Assembly (NCBI RefSeq): GCF_000189635.1
Contig: NW_002476514.1
Location: 57,873-121,872, forward strand
Direction of reading: 5' to 3'
DNA: 64,000 nt
Origin: Tetrahymena thermophila SB210
Lineage: Eukaryota > Ciliophora > Oligohymenophorea > Hymenostomatida > Tetrahymenidae
In this document: positions 13,461 through 25,089 of the stretch, piece by piece
Position numbering within the stretch: position 1 is the stretch's first letter
Layout of the letters: every line of letters begins with the position of its first letter
Made by a program: the position numbers and the translations under genes
Notes under the pieces: generated by a model
Seen by the model: the letters and a program-made list of their open reading frames with translations, nothing else
What the model was told of the DNA's origin: nothing
The model's database searches: none

Positions 13461-16015
13461 ATTTTTAAAAATTCATTTTGCCAATTTTAATGATTTAAAA
13501 CCTTAAAAAATTAAAAAAAATAAATAAATAAATAATTTTATTAATTTAATATTTCATAATAAAAGAAAGAATGTCTTATAAATTTAAAATAAAGTTTAAC
13601 AAGAAATTTGTTTACTTGATTTCTCTATTTATTTTTAACAGTCTTTTATTCATTTTTTTGCGAAGTAATAAGTAGAAATCTGATTAGTTTACTTTATATG
13701 ATTATTTAGATAATCAAAAAGGTATTTATGTATGTATGTATGAATGTGGATAAACAATTTATATTGTGAACTCACAAAACTTAATTATTAATCCAATTGC
13801 TTCCATACAAAAATTGACAAAGGTAGAGACAGACAGACAGAGAGACTGATAGACTGACTAACTGACAGACAGACAAACAGATAATAATCGATTAAAGTGT
13901 TAATTAAAAATACAATCAATTCATTATATTATGTAAAGAATTGAGTGTTAATTAAAAATTCAATGATTTATATTATGTGTTCATAATACAAAATTAATTA
14001 AAAATAATCCTTCCTAAGTGGAAAATAAATGAATAAATAATTAATTAATAAATAAATAAATAACTATATATTTATGATTTATTTTTGTTTGAATAGTAAT
14101 AAAAAGAGACAGACAAAATATAAATAAATTCATCTGGTTAATTAGAAAATTATTAAGAGTTTCTAAAAACTTTTTTTTAGTTAAAACAAGCTTTTGCTTT
14201 TATATGAATGTTTTCTTAATAGAAAATTAATGATAAATTAGAGATTTAATTTAAAATGGAAAGGCTTTATATTATGTACCGTCAACTCTTATAATATGCT
14301 GCAATTATTTAAGTAATATATTTCAATTTCTTTGCAAAATAGACTCTCTCTTATTCAAAATAACCCTATAGGGTACAAATCTGAATACTTTTAAATGCGT
14401 ATGGTGTATATTATTTAAAATTTTCTTAAATATCAGCTAGTCTAATGAAAAATATATATTAAGTATAGTTTGTTTTAAAAGACTGAAAATAATTATAGGT
14501 CTAAATGTGTTGAGCATAGTAATAATTTAAGAAATATTAACAAGCAAAAAATAATTTTATGAGCAGTTTATACATATAAGTTATATTTTATACTATTCAT
14601 TTTATAATATGATTTAAATTGTTTAGATTTTTAAAAACAAACAAACAAACAAAATCTTTCTTAATATTCATAATATTTTTAATTTAGAAGATAACTAACT
14701 CTATTCTGTTAATGTAATAATAATAAATAATTCATCTGATTTTATCCAAACAAATCTAAAAAATATATTTATTTATTTTTTAAATGATTACTTGAACGAA
14801 CAATTAAAAAAGATTTTCTTTTTTGTTTATGATATATTTTATTACTTTTCTAATATCGAAAATGGTATTCATTTACACTTAATTACTTACTTATATATAT
14901 ATACATACATACTTACTTACTTATATTTTTAAAAGAAGTATTGATATTAAAACAAAGAAAAGGGTTTTCTTATGAATAAGATATATGATCTATTATCTCA
15001 TTTGAATGTATTTATGTATGTGTGTCATGAATTTGGTTTTTTAATTTTTTCTTAATATTTCTTGTAAGTGATTCTTTATTTATTTATTTAGAAAAACTTG
15101 ATAAATTCAATAAATAATGAAAGATTACATAAAAATAAAAGCAAATATCTATAAAAAGTAGGTTTATTTATTTGTTTGATTTGATTGGCTCAGAATAAGA
15201 AACAAGCGCAACTAAATAAAATAAAAATATGGCAATTATTTAAACATTTTTTTCGTTTCAGATGCTTTAAATTATAGATTAAAGTTTCTTAAATTTGGAA
15301 GTGATGTTGATAAATTCTTATTAAAGTTTTTCTTTGATAAAAAAAATATTAATAAATTCTTATTTAAATTTGTCTTCACTCTCTATATCCATTGTAAAAA
15401 AAATACTGATAAATTATTATTAAAGTCTGTCTCCAATATAAAAATAAACATTAATAAATTCTAAGGATAACTTGTAACAAAATCAAAAGACAACATTTTG
15501 TTTTTCATCAAACAAGCTATATTTATATATATATATTGATCAATCTCCAACTTATTTTAGATTTTTCCACTCTTTTAATTCGAAGAGAAATAATTACTTC
15601 TAAAGTTTTGTTGTTTAAATCATCTTATTATTAGAAAGGCAACTAAAAAATGTATAGCTTTTCTTTGCAAATTTAACAAGAGCTACTTAAAATATAAAAA
15701 CCACAAATACCTTCTTTATTACTAAAAAAACATTTTAAAATTATTTGAAAAGCTTCAACCAATTGATCAATTTACTACCAAAATAATTTTTTATTATAAT
15801 TCATTAATTAGCGAAAGAAAACAATAACATGATTATCATTCAGTTGCCTTCTTTCCTCTTCAATATTTTTTATTAGTAATTGAGTATATTTTTCTTTTAA
15901 GTGAAATAAGTAATCATTTAATTTTTTTAAAATACAAATTTTAAATCTATTATATTTACATAGTAATTTGCTATTTTAAAATTGTTTGATCACTGATAAT
16001 TAAAGAGTAATAAAG
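13461..16015. other. AT-rich spacer with microsatellites
   Basis: No gene is recognised. A (CAGA)-type tract lies at about 13828-13880, AAAT tracts near 14050, AACA near 14636-14652, and TTAC near 14880-14930. The plus strand is open under the ciliate code over about 15550-15750, but the peptide is not recognisable. Confidence 0.45.
15300..15475. repeat. Degenerate tandem repeat, about 55-60-base unit
   Basis: About three to four units of 'gataaattcttattaaagtt' spaced 55-60 bases apart, with variable A-runs between them. Confidence 0.55.
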
Positions 16016-16019
16016 CAAA

Positions 16020-16085
16020 TACTGTAAAACCTCATTAACGCGCAACCCCCAAATTCAAAAATTTTGGAGTTATCGATGTTTCATG
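16020..16085. mobile_element. Half of a TIR element related to the 24334-24463 MITE
   Basis: Starts TACTGTAAAACCTCATTAA and continues GCGCAACCCCCAAA. It lines up with the right end of the 24334-24463 element read inward (TACCATCAATCCTCATTAA, then CTCGCCAACCCCAAA). No matching opposite end was found nearby, so it is a solo or decayed end. The TIR style is that of Tc1/mariner/pogo-type elements. Confidence 0.45.
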
Positions 16086-16595
16086 AAAAAAAATTTTAAT
16101 TTCAGACAAATTTTGAAAAGTTTACTTTTAGAATGGAAGACAGACATGGTAAGGTATTCAGAATAATCTAAAAACTATTTAGATGATTATAAATGTAATA
16201 TTATTTGAATTTAATGGCATATAAAAATTGTTTATTTTATTCCATTTTTGTAATATTTTTATTTCTTTTTGCTTTTTTAAATCTTGTGTTATTTTCGTTT
16301 AGTATTAGAATTAATTTTTATTTAAATTAATACTTGCATTTAATAAATAAATTCATTTCCAAATTTTAAGGATACCAGTTATATTCTGATAATAATTAAA
16401 ATAAAGTCTAAATTTATTATTTTAAAATTTAATAAATTTTGTGTTAAATAGTTTATTTTGAAATTAAAATTCTTATCTAGATTAAAATGATAATTTTACA
16501 CATGTTTTAATCAAATCAGTACACATAAAAATATAGATACCAACAATCAAAAAGTGCAATTTTAAATTCTAAATTTTTGTTTGAAACTTGAATAA

Positions 16596-17867
16596 TCAAA
16601 TTAACAAAGCAGATAAAACTAATAAAATGCTAACAAAGATCTAACCACTGAAAGTACTAGAAGCCTATGTAGCTTGACATGTAGAACCATCAGCAGAGGC
16701 ATATTGATTTGCATTAGCAGCAGTACCATTGCAGGCGGCACAGTCTGCATTAGTCCATTTATTTGAACCTCTAGCAGATTGAGTGCATGAAAACACAGCT
16801 GCTACACAAGCACTTCCATCAGCCTTAGCGACGATATTTTTTGTTTAAGGGCTAGCAGCCATAGCACATGAATTACAGTTAGCATCTGTCCATCCTGAAT
16901 TAATAGTATTACAAGCAACACAACTAGAAGTAGTAGCAGGAGAAGCACCAAATTGTACGGCAGGAGTAGCAGGTGTACAAGCAAGACAATCAGCAGCTGT
17001 CCAAGCATTGGCAGCAGTAGTACCTCTACTACCAGCAGTGCATGTTGCGGAAGAAGCAACACAAGCAGAACCAGCAGTATTAGCAAAAGTAGTTTTAGCT
17101 GCAGGGGAAGCACTTGATGCACAAGCATTACATAAGGCATCATTCAAACCTGAAGTGGCAGCAGAGCAAGCAACACAAGAAGTAGTTACTGCAGGGGAAG
17201 CAGCGGGTACGAAAACAGGAGTAGCAGGAGTACAAGCAAGACAATCAGCAACTGTCCAAGCATTGGCAGCAGTAGTACCTCTACTACCACTAGCACATGT
17301 TGCGGAAGCATTAACACAAGCAGTACCAGCAGAGTTAGCAAAATTTGTGTTACCTTTAGGGGTAGAAGTACTGGCGCATGCAGCACAATTTGCATCAGTC
17401 CATGCACTACTTATAGTATTACAAGCCTTACAAGTACTACCAACCAATGCAGGGGTAGTAGGAGTACAAACGGTGCAATCACCAACAGTCCATGCAGTAG
17501 TTCCTCTTATGGTGCTGTTGCATGAAGCAGAAGCAGCTACACAAGCAGTTCCAGCACCATTAGCATAGGTATTTGAGGTAGATCCTTTACAAGAAGTACA
17601 AAATTAATCATTTAAATTAGTGATACCAGTTACAGTACCAGTAGTTAGGCAAGTACAATCAGTAACAGTGCAAGTGGTCAAAGTAGAAGAACTAACCCAA
17701 CTACAAGCTGTTGTACCAGTTCCTGCAACTGTAGGTACTCCACAGACACTAGCACAATCGGTACCAGCAGCAACACCTGTACAATTAGCTTGACCTCCTG
17801 CTGATGAAAATACAGAAACCAGAAGTTAAGAAATTATTAAGCAAATTATTATAGTTTTGTTTTACAT
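16596..17867 (-). CDS. GPI-type Cys-rich repeat surface protein (immobilization-antigen-like) III
   Basis: A single exon of 423 residues, a close paralogue of the protein at 3859-5124. It has the same signal peptide (MQNKTIIICLIIS), the same 255-base repeats with CxxC pairs, and an identical hydrophobic tail (FVSILLVLSALLI) before TGA. The central repeats are more uniform here than in the first copy, for example TSRGTTAANAW-type blocks recurring almost unchanged. The N-terminal 130 residues and the region before the tail differ most between the two, as in serotype antigens. About 450 bases downstream and 100 upstream are also shared with the first copy. The start is fixed by the signal peptide and by alignment to the paralogue. 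Confidence 0.88.
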
Positions 17868-18339
17868 TTTTTTTTTTTGAATTTTTTGTTTGAATTAATT
17901 AATTATTATAGTTAAAGAAAAGCGAGAAAGATATAAACACACAAATTTAGACAAACGAAAGTAATAATTATTAAAAAGAAGAAAAAGCTTACAAAATATT
18001 AATTTAAAAATAGATGAAAAATTTAATTTTTAAATAATTAAAAAGAAATAAATATCCTTTAAGTATATTTAAATCTGAGGTATTAGTTTATGTTTTAACT
18101 AATTTTTTTTAACTCAAAATAAAGAAAATTAATTATTTTGGTTATTTTTAGTTTGAAATAAACAATATTTTATCTTATTTTCATAAAATTGATGTAACTT
18201 TTCAAAAATATAAAATAAATTTTAAAATATCAGACAATAGAATTGAATTATCAAGTTTAGTTTTAGCAAACAAGTAATCCAAAGCAATCAATTTTAGTAT
18301 TATAATAACAATTTAGATCTGATAATTGATAGAAGACAA
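17868..18339. other. 5' flank of antigen III, AT-rich
   Basis: The first 100 bases resemble the flank of antigen II. Beyond that nothing is recognised. Confidence 0.4.
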
Positions 18340-19750
18340 ATTTTTTAGTATTTTATCAGAATTATTTAAAACTTAATTATATACATCCATATTTTATTAA
18401 CATTTTTTTAAAAAATTGAGGAAGAAAAATTAATTTATATTTAATCAGAAAGATTTAATTTTTTTATTATAAGCAAGCAAGTATCTAAATCTAAACACTT
18501 TTGTTAAATAAGAGTTAGACTAAATTATAATATGATGAAACATTTTTGATATAAAATTTAATAAAAAAGAGAAGATTATAAAAAATATTTTAAATTTTTT
18601 TTAACATTGTTATTTAAGTTTTAGTTTTTAAAAATATTAAAAATTTTTTGTATGTTTGGAGACAAAATATTTAATATTTAATCAGAAAGCTTTTATTTTT
18701 ATTTTTATTTAAAAATTGATTAATATTAATTTCAAAAATTCTTTGAAGACAAATTAGATGAATATTTCATAAGAAAAATTAAATTACTAATTAATTATCT
18801 GCTTTTTATTAAATTGTAATTAAAAAATTATATATATAAAATAAATGTAACCATTTTTGTTAATATAAAATATTATTTAACATATGCTTTAAATATAAAT
18901 TTAACTTTTTATTCTTGATATTATTTAAGTTTATTTTGAAAACTAACAAATATTTTATTTAAAACAAAGAAAATTAAAAGCTTGAATGAAGACAAATTAA
19001 ATCAATTATTAATTTAAAAAATTACAATAATTTTTGCAAAAATAATTAATATCTTTTGATATATTAAAAAAGACAATTTCGTCATTTTCTATTTTAAAAT
19101 TTATTTGCTCTAAATTACAGGCATATTTTTGAAGACAGATTTTGTTAATATTTAATCGGATTTTTATATTAAATAATTAAATAAATAATTAATTAAATAA
19201 TTCTGATTAAATCTTTTAAAGACAAATTCTATTAATATTTCATAAGAAAAATTAAGTGACTAATCATCTCCTTTTTATTTAACTATACTTAAAAATATTA
19301 ATTTGATATAAGAAATGTTGTCATAGTTGTTATTATATTGTATTTTTGAAATTAATATTTATCTTTTTACTATGTCGATTTTGAATTTTTAAAAATTTTA
19401 ATATTTTATTTAAAATGAAAAAAATAAAGAGCTTGAATGAAGGAAGAAAAATCAAATCAGTAAATTTAAATTTTACTATTTTAAAAAATATAGTTAATTT
19501 CTTCTCATATAATATAAAAGTCAACTTCTTAATTTTTATTTTAATATTTTATTTGCTCTAAATTAACAGCGAAATTTTTGAAGACAAGTTTTATTAGTAT
19601 TTAATCAGATTTATATATTAATTTATTAAATCTGATTAAACTTTTTAGAGACAAATTAGATTAATTTTTCAGATAAAAATTAATTAAATAATTCTGATTA
19701 AATCTCTTAAAGACAAATTAGATTAATATTTCAAAGAAATTAAATAAATA
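18340..19750. repeat. Degenerate tandem repeat region
   Basis: Two larger units (about 18740-19190 and 19200-19620) and shorter partial ones repeat blocks such as 'aaagacaaatt', 'atttcataagaaaaatta' and 'tctgattaaatc'. Similar 'aatcagaaag' and 'aagacaaat' blocks continue toward 18340. An open frame at 19333-19524 lies inside the repeat and is not called as a gene. Confidence 0.5.
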
Positions 19751-21399
19751 ACTTTTATAAATGTGTAAATAATATAATAATAAACACTTAGAGAAAAATA
19801 TATTTTTCTTTGTGTTAATTTCGAACAAAAATTAGAATATAATTTAAATTATATTATTGTATTCAATTAAGCCATACACATGACAAGTTAAATTTTTATT
19901 TTGTACAGAAATTTTTTTACTTACTTACTTACTATACATGTTCTTTAATTAAACCCACATTACTAGCTATTTTTTTTTTCCTTAAGAGTCTGCTATTCTT
20001 TCCTCTAATATTATTTCAGTGATCTAAATATAAAGTACATTTATAAAAATAAATACAGTATTTAAAATATATTATTTGTAAATAATATAATTTTTTTTCG
20101 CAATATTTGCTAATTTTGCATTTTACAGCATTAATCCTTACAAGTAATTGATTATTTATAAAATAAAACACAGAATTACTTAAATAGGAAATACTATAAA
20201 CTTATTAATATTAATTCATCTCCTATCTTATTTTAACTTTTATTGTAAGGTGTATATTTCAATAAAATATTGTAATATATTATTACTATTTGTGGATTAT
20301 AGTTTAATAGTAAATATTTATTAATGACGCAATATAAATATTTAAAATATTGACAAATTAAGTTAGATTCATTTTAAAATAAAATTTGTCTCCTTTTATT
20401 ACTTTACTTGCTCTTTGCTTTGAGTTATTAGTTTTACAAATTTCCTTATCAAGACATATTTAAAATTTTGTTTACCATAAAATCATTTAAATATTTAACA
20501 CTTTTAAGCAATTTAGTGTTGATCTTGCCTGAAATAATATGTTGCTTAAAAATAGTTAGTCGCTTTACAAAATCTAAATCGACCAAATTTATGAATTCTG
20601 TTTAATATAGGGTTGTAAAGATAACTAAATATTAAATGTTAACACTCTTTACAAGTAAAAAGAAATTTTTAAAGAAAATAACTTAAAAGTTAATTTTAGT
20701 TCAAATAAAATAGTTAGTCATATGATAGAAAAAATATTTTTTTTCTTGCATTTTATATAAAAATAAATAGAATTGTTTTAATATGCTAACATATCAATAT
20801 AGTTGTAAAAACATCTGATGTTATATATAAAAAACATTTGAAGTTATAAATAAACCTTAGTTGAAAAAGCAAACAAGTTTGCAATAAATTAAGGAGTATA
20901 CTAATCAAATTTTTCATAAGGTACTAAATGAAGTTTATTTTTAAATAGAATATTTAATTTTTCTTATTATGCTTAAAACTTTAAACTTAAATAAACATTT
21001 TATTATCATTTTCTCTACATAATCTCTTTACAAAAATTAAAAAATTGTTTTATGTTTTCAATATAGAGTTTTTAAATTTATTATGCTTTATTATTTTGAA
21101 GTACAATGATTAATTAATAAATTATATATCCTCTTTCATGGTTTATTTATTAATCGCTTTATTATTTATTATATTTAAATAAATCATATATATTTTAAAT
21201 TTCATATATTGTAGCAACTCATTGATTACCTCTTTGCCAATATACTAAATCAAAAAGTATATTGTGAAATAAATATTTTGAACATTTGATTAGTTTTTTA
21301 GAATGCGTGTTTGTTTTTTAGTTATAGCTATAGTATTTAAAAAGACTAACTATAAATATATAAAGGATTACTAATTATTAATGATTTTTTATTTTCTTT
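19751..21399. other. AT-rich spacer
   Basis: I see no gene, RNA or clear repeat other than short TTAC (19917-19932) and similar tracts. The C-terminal end of the channel relic at 21400-22460 is not recognisable here. Confidence 0.4.
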
Positions 21400-22460
21400 C
21401 TAACAAAAGAAATTAACTCACTCTTTTTTGAGTTTCTGTCTGTCTTATTCATTTATTTATATATTTTTTACTTAAAATAAATTTTGCTATTAATATGCCT
21501 ATTAGCAGTTTATATCTTAGTCAAAGTTAGAATTGCAAATATGAATGATATTTCAAATTAAAATCCTTAAAATTTGAATAAAATAATATTTTATATCTCA
21601 GTTCGCTAATCTTTTGATAATATAAATCGTTTTAGTTGATAATTTTTATGAATTCAGTTTGTTTTATTTATGTATTTCTTTAATTTATATGAATATGCTC
21701 TATCAATAGATTGGATAGATAGATCGATAGATGGATCTATGCATGGATGTATGGATGGATGAATCAATCGATTGATTTTTAAAATATGAATTGAATATAT
21801 ACCATTAATAATTATCTGTATCTATATATCTATCTATCAAAGCAATGCTTTTTGCAATGCATAGATATATAGATAGATTCTTTTTGTTGCCTTTATAAGC
21901 ATTCTCTTGTTCCTGGTTGTTGTAAATTTTCACAAATTCATTTTAATTTACATCTTAAATCGGAAACAAAAAACAACTTTGTTAATTAAATTTACACGCA
22001 GACACTCTCTCTCTGTCTCTGTCTCTCCTTAGATGATAAAAACTAGCGATTAGTCATTATTAATTTTAAGCTTCTGATTTGGTAAATAAAACTGTTCTTG
22101 AATTTAGAGAGAGAGAGAGATCTTAAAGTGCTTCAAAGCTTATCATTAATTGTATTTAACAAAAAACAAACAAATTGACAGTATAATTTCTTTTTTTTAT
22201 TCTCTCTTTAAGCTTTCTTACAAATCAGTAGATAGATTGATAGATACATAGATAAATAAATAAATGACTTGCCAATCACACACAAAAAAACAAACAATCA
22301 AACAAACAAAAACCAACTATTAAGTTGCTTTATTGTTCTTCCTATAAATGATTTTGATAGTATTACTACTTATATAGATAGATAGATTAAAATTTGCCTA
22401 TAATTAATTCCCTATCAATAATACAAAATCTTTATATTTAAATAATTCTTTCAACGTTTT
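21400..22460 (-). pseudogene. Channel C-terminal relic (i)
   Basis: Minus-strand remnants follow the order of exons 2-3 of the intact channel gene at 55168-58768. A block like ELQANVNLY appears near 22410, DLQESLKRE near 22220, a PNQKLKI-like cNMP-binding strand near 22070, and TEFIKIINQNDLYYQK / ELRYKILFYSNF near 21600. The last matches DFIRIIKDNDLDYQK / ELRDKILFYSNF of the gene. TGA codons, frameshifts and inserted microsatellites (GATA, AACA, CT and CACA runs) break it throughout, and the downstream Cys-His motif is lost. It has no pore region. Confidence 0.7.
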
Positions 22461-23407
22461 GGGAGGGATATTCAACCAAAAATTTATGCTAATAGTAATT
22501 TATCTTCTTTTTTTAATGTTTATGAATAAGAGTGATATTTTTTTGATTTTAATGATTCAAAGAGTTAAAAATTACATTGAATGTGTATAATTGAAATTAA
22601 AATATTTTGCAATAAAAAAAATTTGATTACAACGATAATCTAAAATATAAGAAAATATTTTTTTACATTATTTATTTGTTGTTCGTGGAAGTAAATTAAT
22701 ATTGCGTTAAGCAAGCAGGAGGGAAGGAGTCCAATTAATTAATTAAGCTTTTTTGATTAGTTAGAGGAAAAAATTAGTTAGCTATATATTTAACGATTAA
22801 TACCTTAAATTTACGCACTCATTGATCAAGTTGCTTCAATATTAATAATTACTCAATAAAAGCAGAGTCAAGCAATTATTGATTATAGTAATAATTCAAA
22901 ATAGAATGGATTTATATTATTTAATGATCTTAGAAAGAAAGTAGGTAAATAAGTAAGTAAGTAAGTGAATCAATTTTGTAAATTTAAACAATTTTCATTT
23001 GAAAATGATGTTTTACTAATTAAAATCGAAGAATTAATGTATGAATGAATGAATGAATTATACAGGGAGGTGTTTAATATTGAATTTATGGTTTAATAGA
23101 TGGTAAATCAATTAATTGGTAATAAGATAGATATCCTTAAGTTGCAAGCATTAATCTTGCAAAATTCAAAGTAAAATAATAATGAAAATGATATTTCCTT
23201 CTTTTTTGATTTATTGATTGATTGATTAATCGATGGACTAAAAAAATACCAAAAGTAGCATAGTTATTTAGTTAGTTAGTTATTCTATAAGAATTGTTTT
23301 GTGAGTAATAAATAAATAAATATATATATATATATTTAGTAGAACAATCAATATATTATTTAATAAAATAAAAAAAATGTAAAAGAAATAAAAAAAGGTT
23401 TTGAAAC

Positions 23408-23493
23408 AGGTTTCGAACCTGAAAAAAATAAAAAATAAAATCTTTGATCAAACATTTTTTCTTATTTTTTTTGTTGATTCAGGTTCGAAACCT
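23408..23493. repeat. Inverted repeat with tRNA B-box-like arms, copy 1
   Basis: A perfect 16-base inverted repeat (AGGTTTCGAACCTGAA and TTCAGGTTCGAAACCT) with a 54-base AT-only spacer. Each arm contains the near-palindrome GGTTCGAAACC, close to the Pol III B-box GGTTCGANTCC. No tRNA cloverleaf or A box is visible around it. Confidence 0.85.
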
Positions 23494-23842
23494 ATTTTGA
23501 TTGTTTTTTTAATTTTTTTTTATTGATAAAAAAATATTTATTGTTTTACTAAATATATATATTTATATATATTTCGTAATCGCGTATGTGCGAAATAATT
23601 ATTCGAGAATAGCTAGCTACAGCATATCTATCTATCTATCTATCTAGATGATTAAGAGATCTATTATATCATCTAATAATACCAGAAATCATATTTTGAA
23701 TTTATTTTAAAGTTTTGATAAGCTAGTAGTTAGTTATTCAAATATTTTATTCAAAATACATACTGCATATATTAATTAAAGGTATTTATGATTAAATTCA
23801 TTCCTTTAAAAATTTAAAAGAAATAAAAAAAGGTTTTGAGAT

Positions 23843-23941
23843 AGGTTTCGAACCTGAAAAAAATAAAAAATAAATTAAATCTTTGATTAAACAAACATTT
23901 TTTACTTATTTATTTTTTTTGTTGATTCAGGTTCGAAACCT
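23843..23941. repeat. Inverted repeat with tRNA B-box-like arms, copy 2
   Basis: Same 16-base arms (23843-23858 and 23926-23941), spacer 67 bases. It arose with the local duplication inside unit U. Confidence 0.85.
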
Positions 23942-24333
23942 ATTTATTTTGTTTGATTCTTTTTTTAATTTTTTTTTATTGATAAAAAAATCTTTATTGT
24001 TTAAGTAAATATATATTTATTTATTTATTTATTTCCTAATCGCGTATGTGCGAAATAATTATTCGAGAATAGCTACAGCATATTTAGATGATTAAGAGAT
24101 CTATTATATCATCTAATCATACCAGAAATCATATTTTAAATTTATTTTAAAGTTTTGATAAGCTTGTAGTTATCCAAATATTTATTAAAAATACTGCAAA
24201 TATTAATTAAAGGTATTTATGATTAAATTCATTTCGTTGCAAATATTATTGGCATTACTTTATTCCTTACTTATATAACTATTTCTCTCATTCATCATCA
24301 TTATCAATTAATTCTAAATTAAAAAAAATAATA

Positions 24334-24463
24334 TACCGTAAATCCTCATAAATTAATTCTCACCAGTATCAATTTTCACCATATTTTCTGAATATTTATT
24401 GATGATCACCATTTAGTACTCTATGAGTTTGGGGTTGGCGAGAATTAATGAGGATTGATGGTA
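24334..24463. mobile_element. 130-base MITE, Tc1/mariner/pogo-like
   Basis: Imperfect terminal inverted repeats: the left end TACCGTAAATCCTCAT pairs with the right end read inward, TACCATCAATCCTCAT, and both continue to ATTAATTCTC-like sequence. TA lies on both sides. The two other copies of unit U have an uninterrupted sequence at the same place (about 28455 and 30298), so this is a real insertion. It is too short to code for a transposase. Confidence 0.75.
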
Positions 24464-24742
24464 TATAAAAATAATTAATTATTTAATGAATTTGCTCATA
24501 TTACTTTATATAATTAACTTTCTCAAAATTTAATTTATAGCTTTAAATATATTTAACAAATAAATTTATGATTATATTATTTAGTAACAAATATGATATA
24601 CAGACAGACAAACAGACAGACATACAGACAACAAATATTTCTAGACGTTATTGTGTAATCATAATAATTTTATTTTTGAGATGAGAGATATTTTGAGAAA
24701 TTTTATTTATAATTTAATGGGTACAAAATTTAAGTATAATTT

Positions 24743-24764
24743 CAGCCAGCCAGCCAGCCAGCCA
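24743..24764. repeat. (CAGC)n microsatellite
   Basis: About 5.5 CAGC units, GC-rich against the surrounding sequence. The other U copies have only CAG/CATC remnants at this point. Confidence 0.85.
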
Positions 24765-25089
24765 ACGATCCATCAATCTTCTATCTAGAGAATGATAATA
24801 ATAAGGAGTTTTATTCCATATTTGACCTCCTGTCCACCAAATAAAATAAATCTTTTTCATTTTTAAGTGTTAATTTAACAGTAGCTTAATTGGGCAAGAT
24901 TTACTTTAAATATAAAGATAGATACACGCCAATCGAAATAAAATAGATAGATATATAGATAGATGGAAAATTTAATTTTTGCTAAGATGATTTTAACTTA
25001 AAATATTGTTTAGTAAATAAATGAACTAACAATAATAAATAAGATTATATTATAAAATTAAATACTAACTTTTATCTTTCTTGATATTT

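Larger units (their letters stand above)
22830..25080. repeat. Repeat unit U, copy 1
   Basis: U is a roughly 2-kb unit lying directly 3' of channel C-terminal relics. Other copies are at 27430-29190 and 29310-30880. Landmarks are 'gggaggtgtttaatat' (23065), an inverted repeat with B-box-like arms, 'gatctattatatcatctaat', 'attaaaggtatttatgatta', 'tattgtgtaatcataataa' and a 'ttttaagtgttaatttaaca' end. In this copy a block of about 420 bases around the hairpin is itself duplicated (23390-23800 and 23815-24235). No protein is recognised. Confidence 0.7.

Noticed and set aside
17008..17568. Plus-strand 186-codon frame across antigen III
   Set aside because: Same reason: it mirrors the minus-strand repeats and has no start context or domain.
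23408..23493. A tRNA gene, from the GGTTCGAAA T-arm-like sequence
   Set aside because: No A box, acceptor pairing or anticodon arm can be drawn upstream; both arms form an inverted repeat instead.
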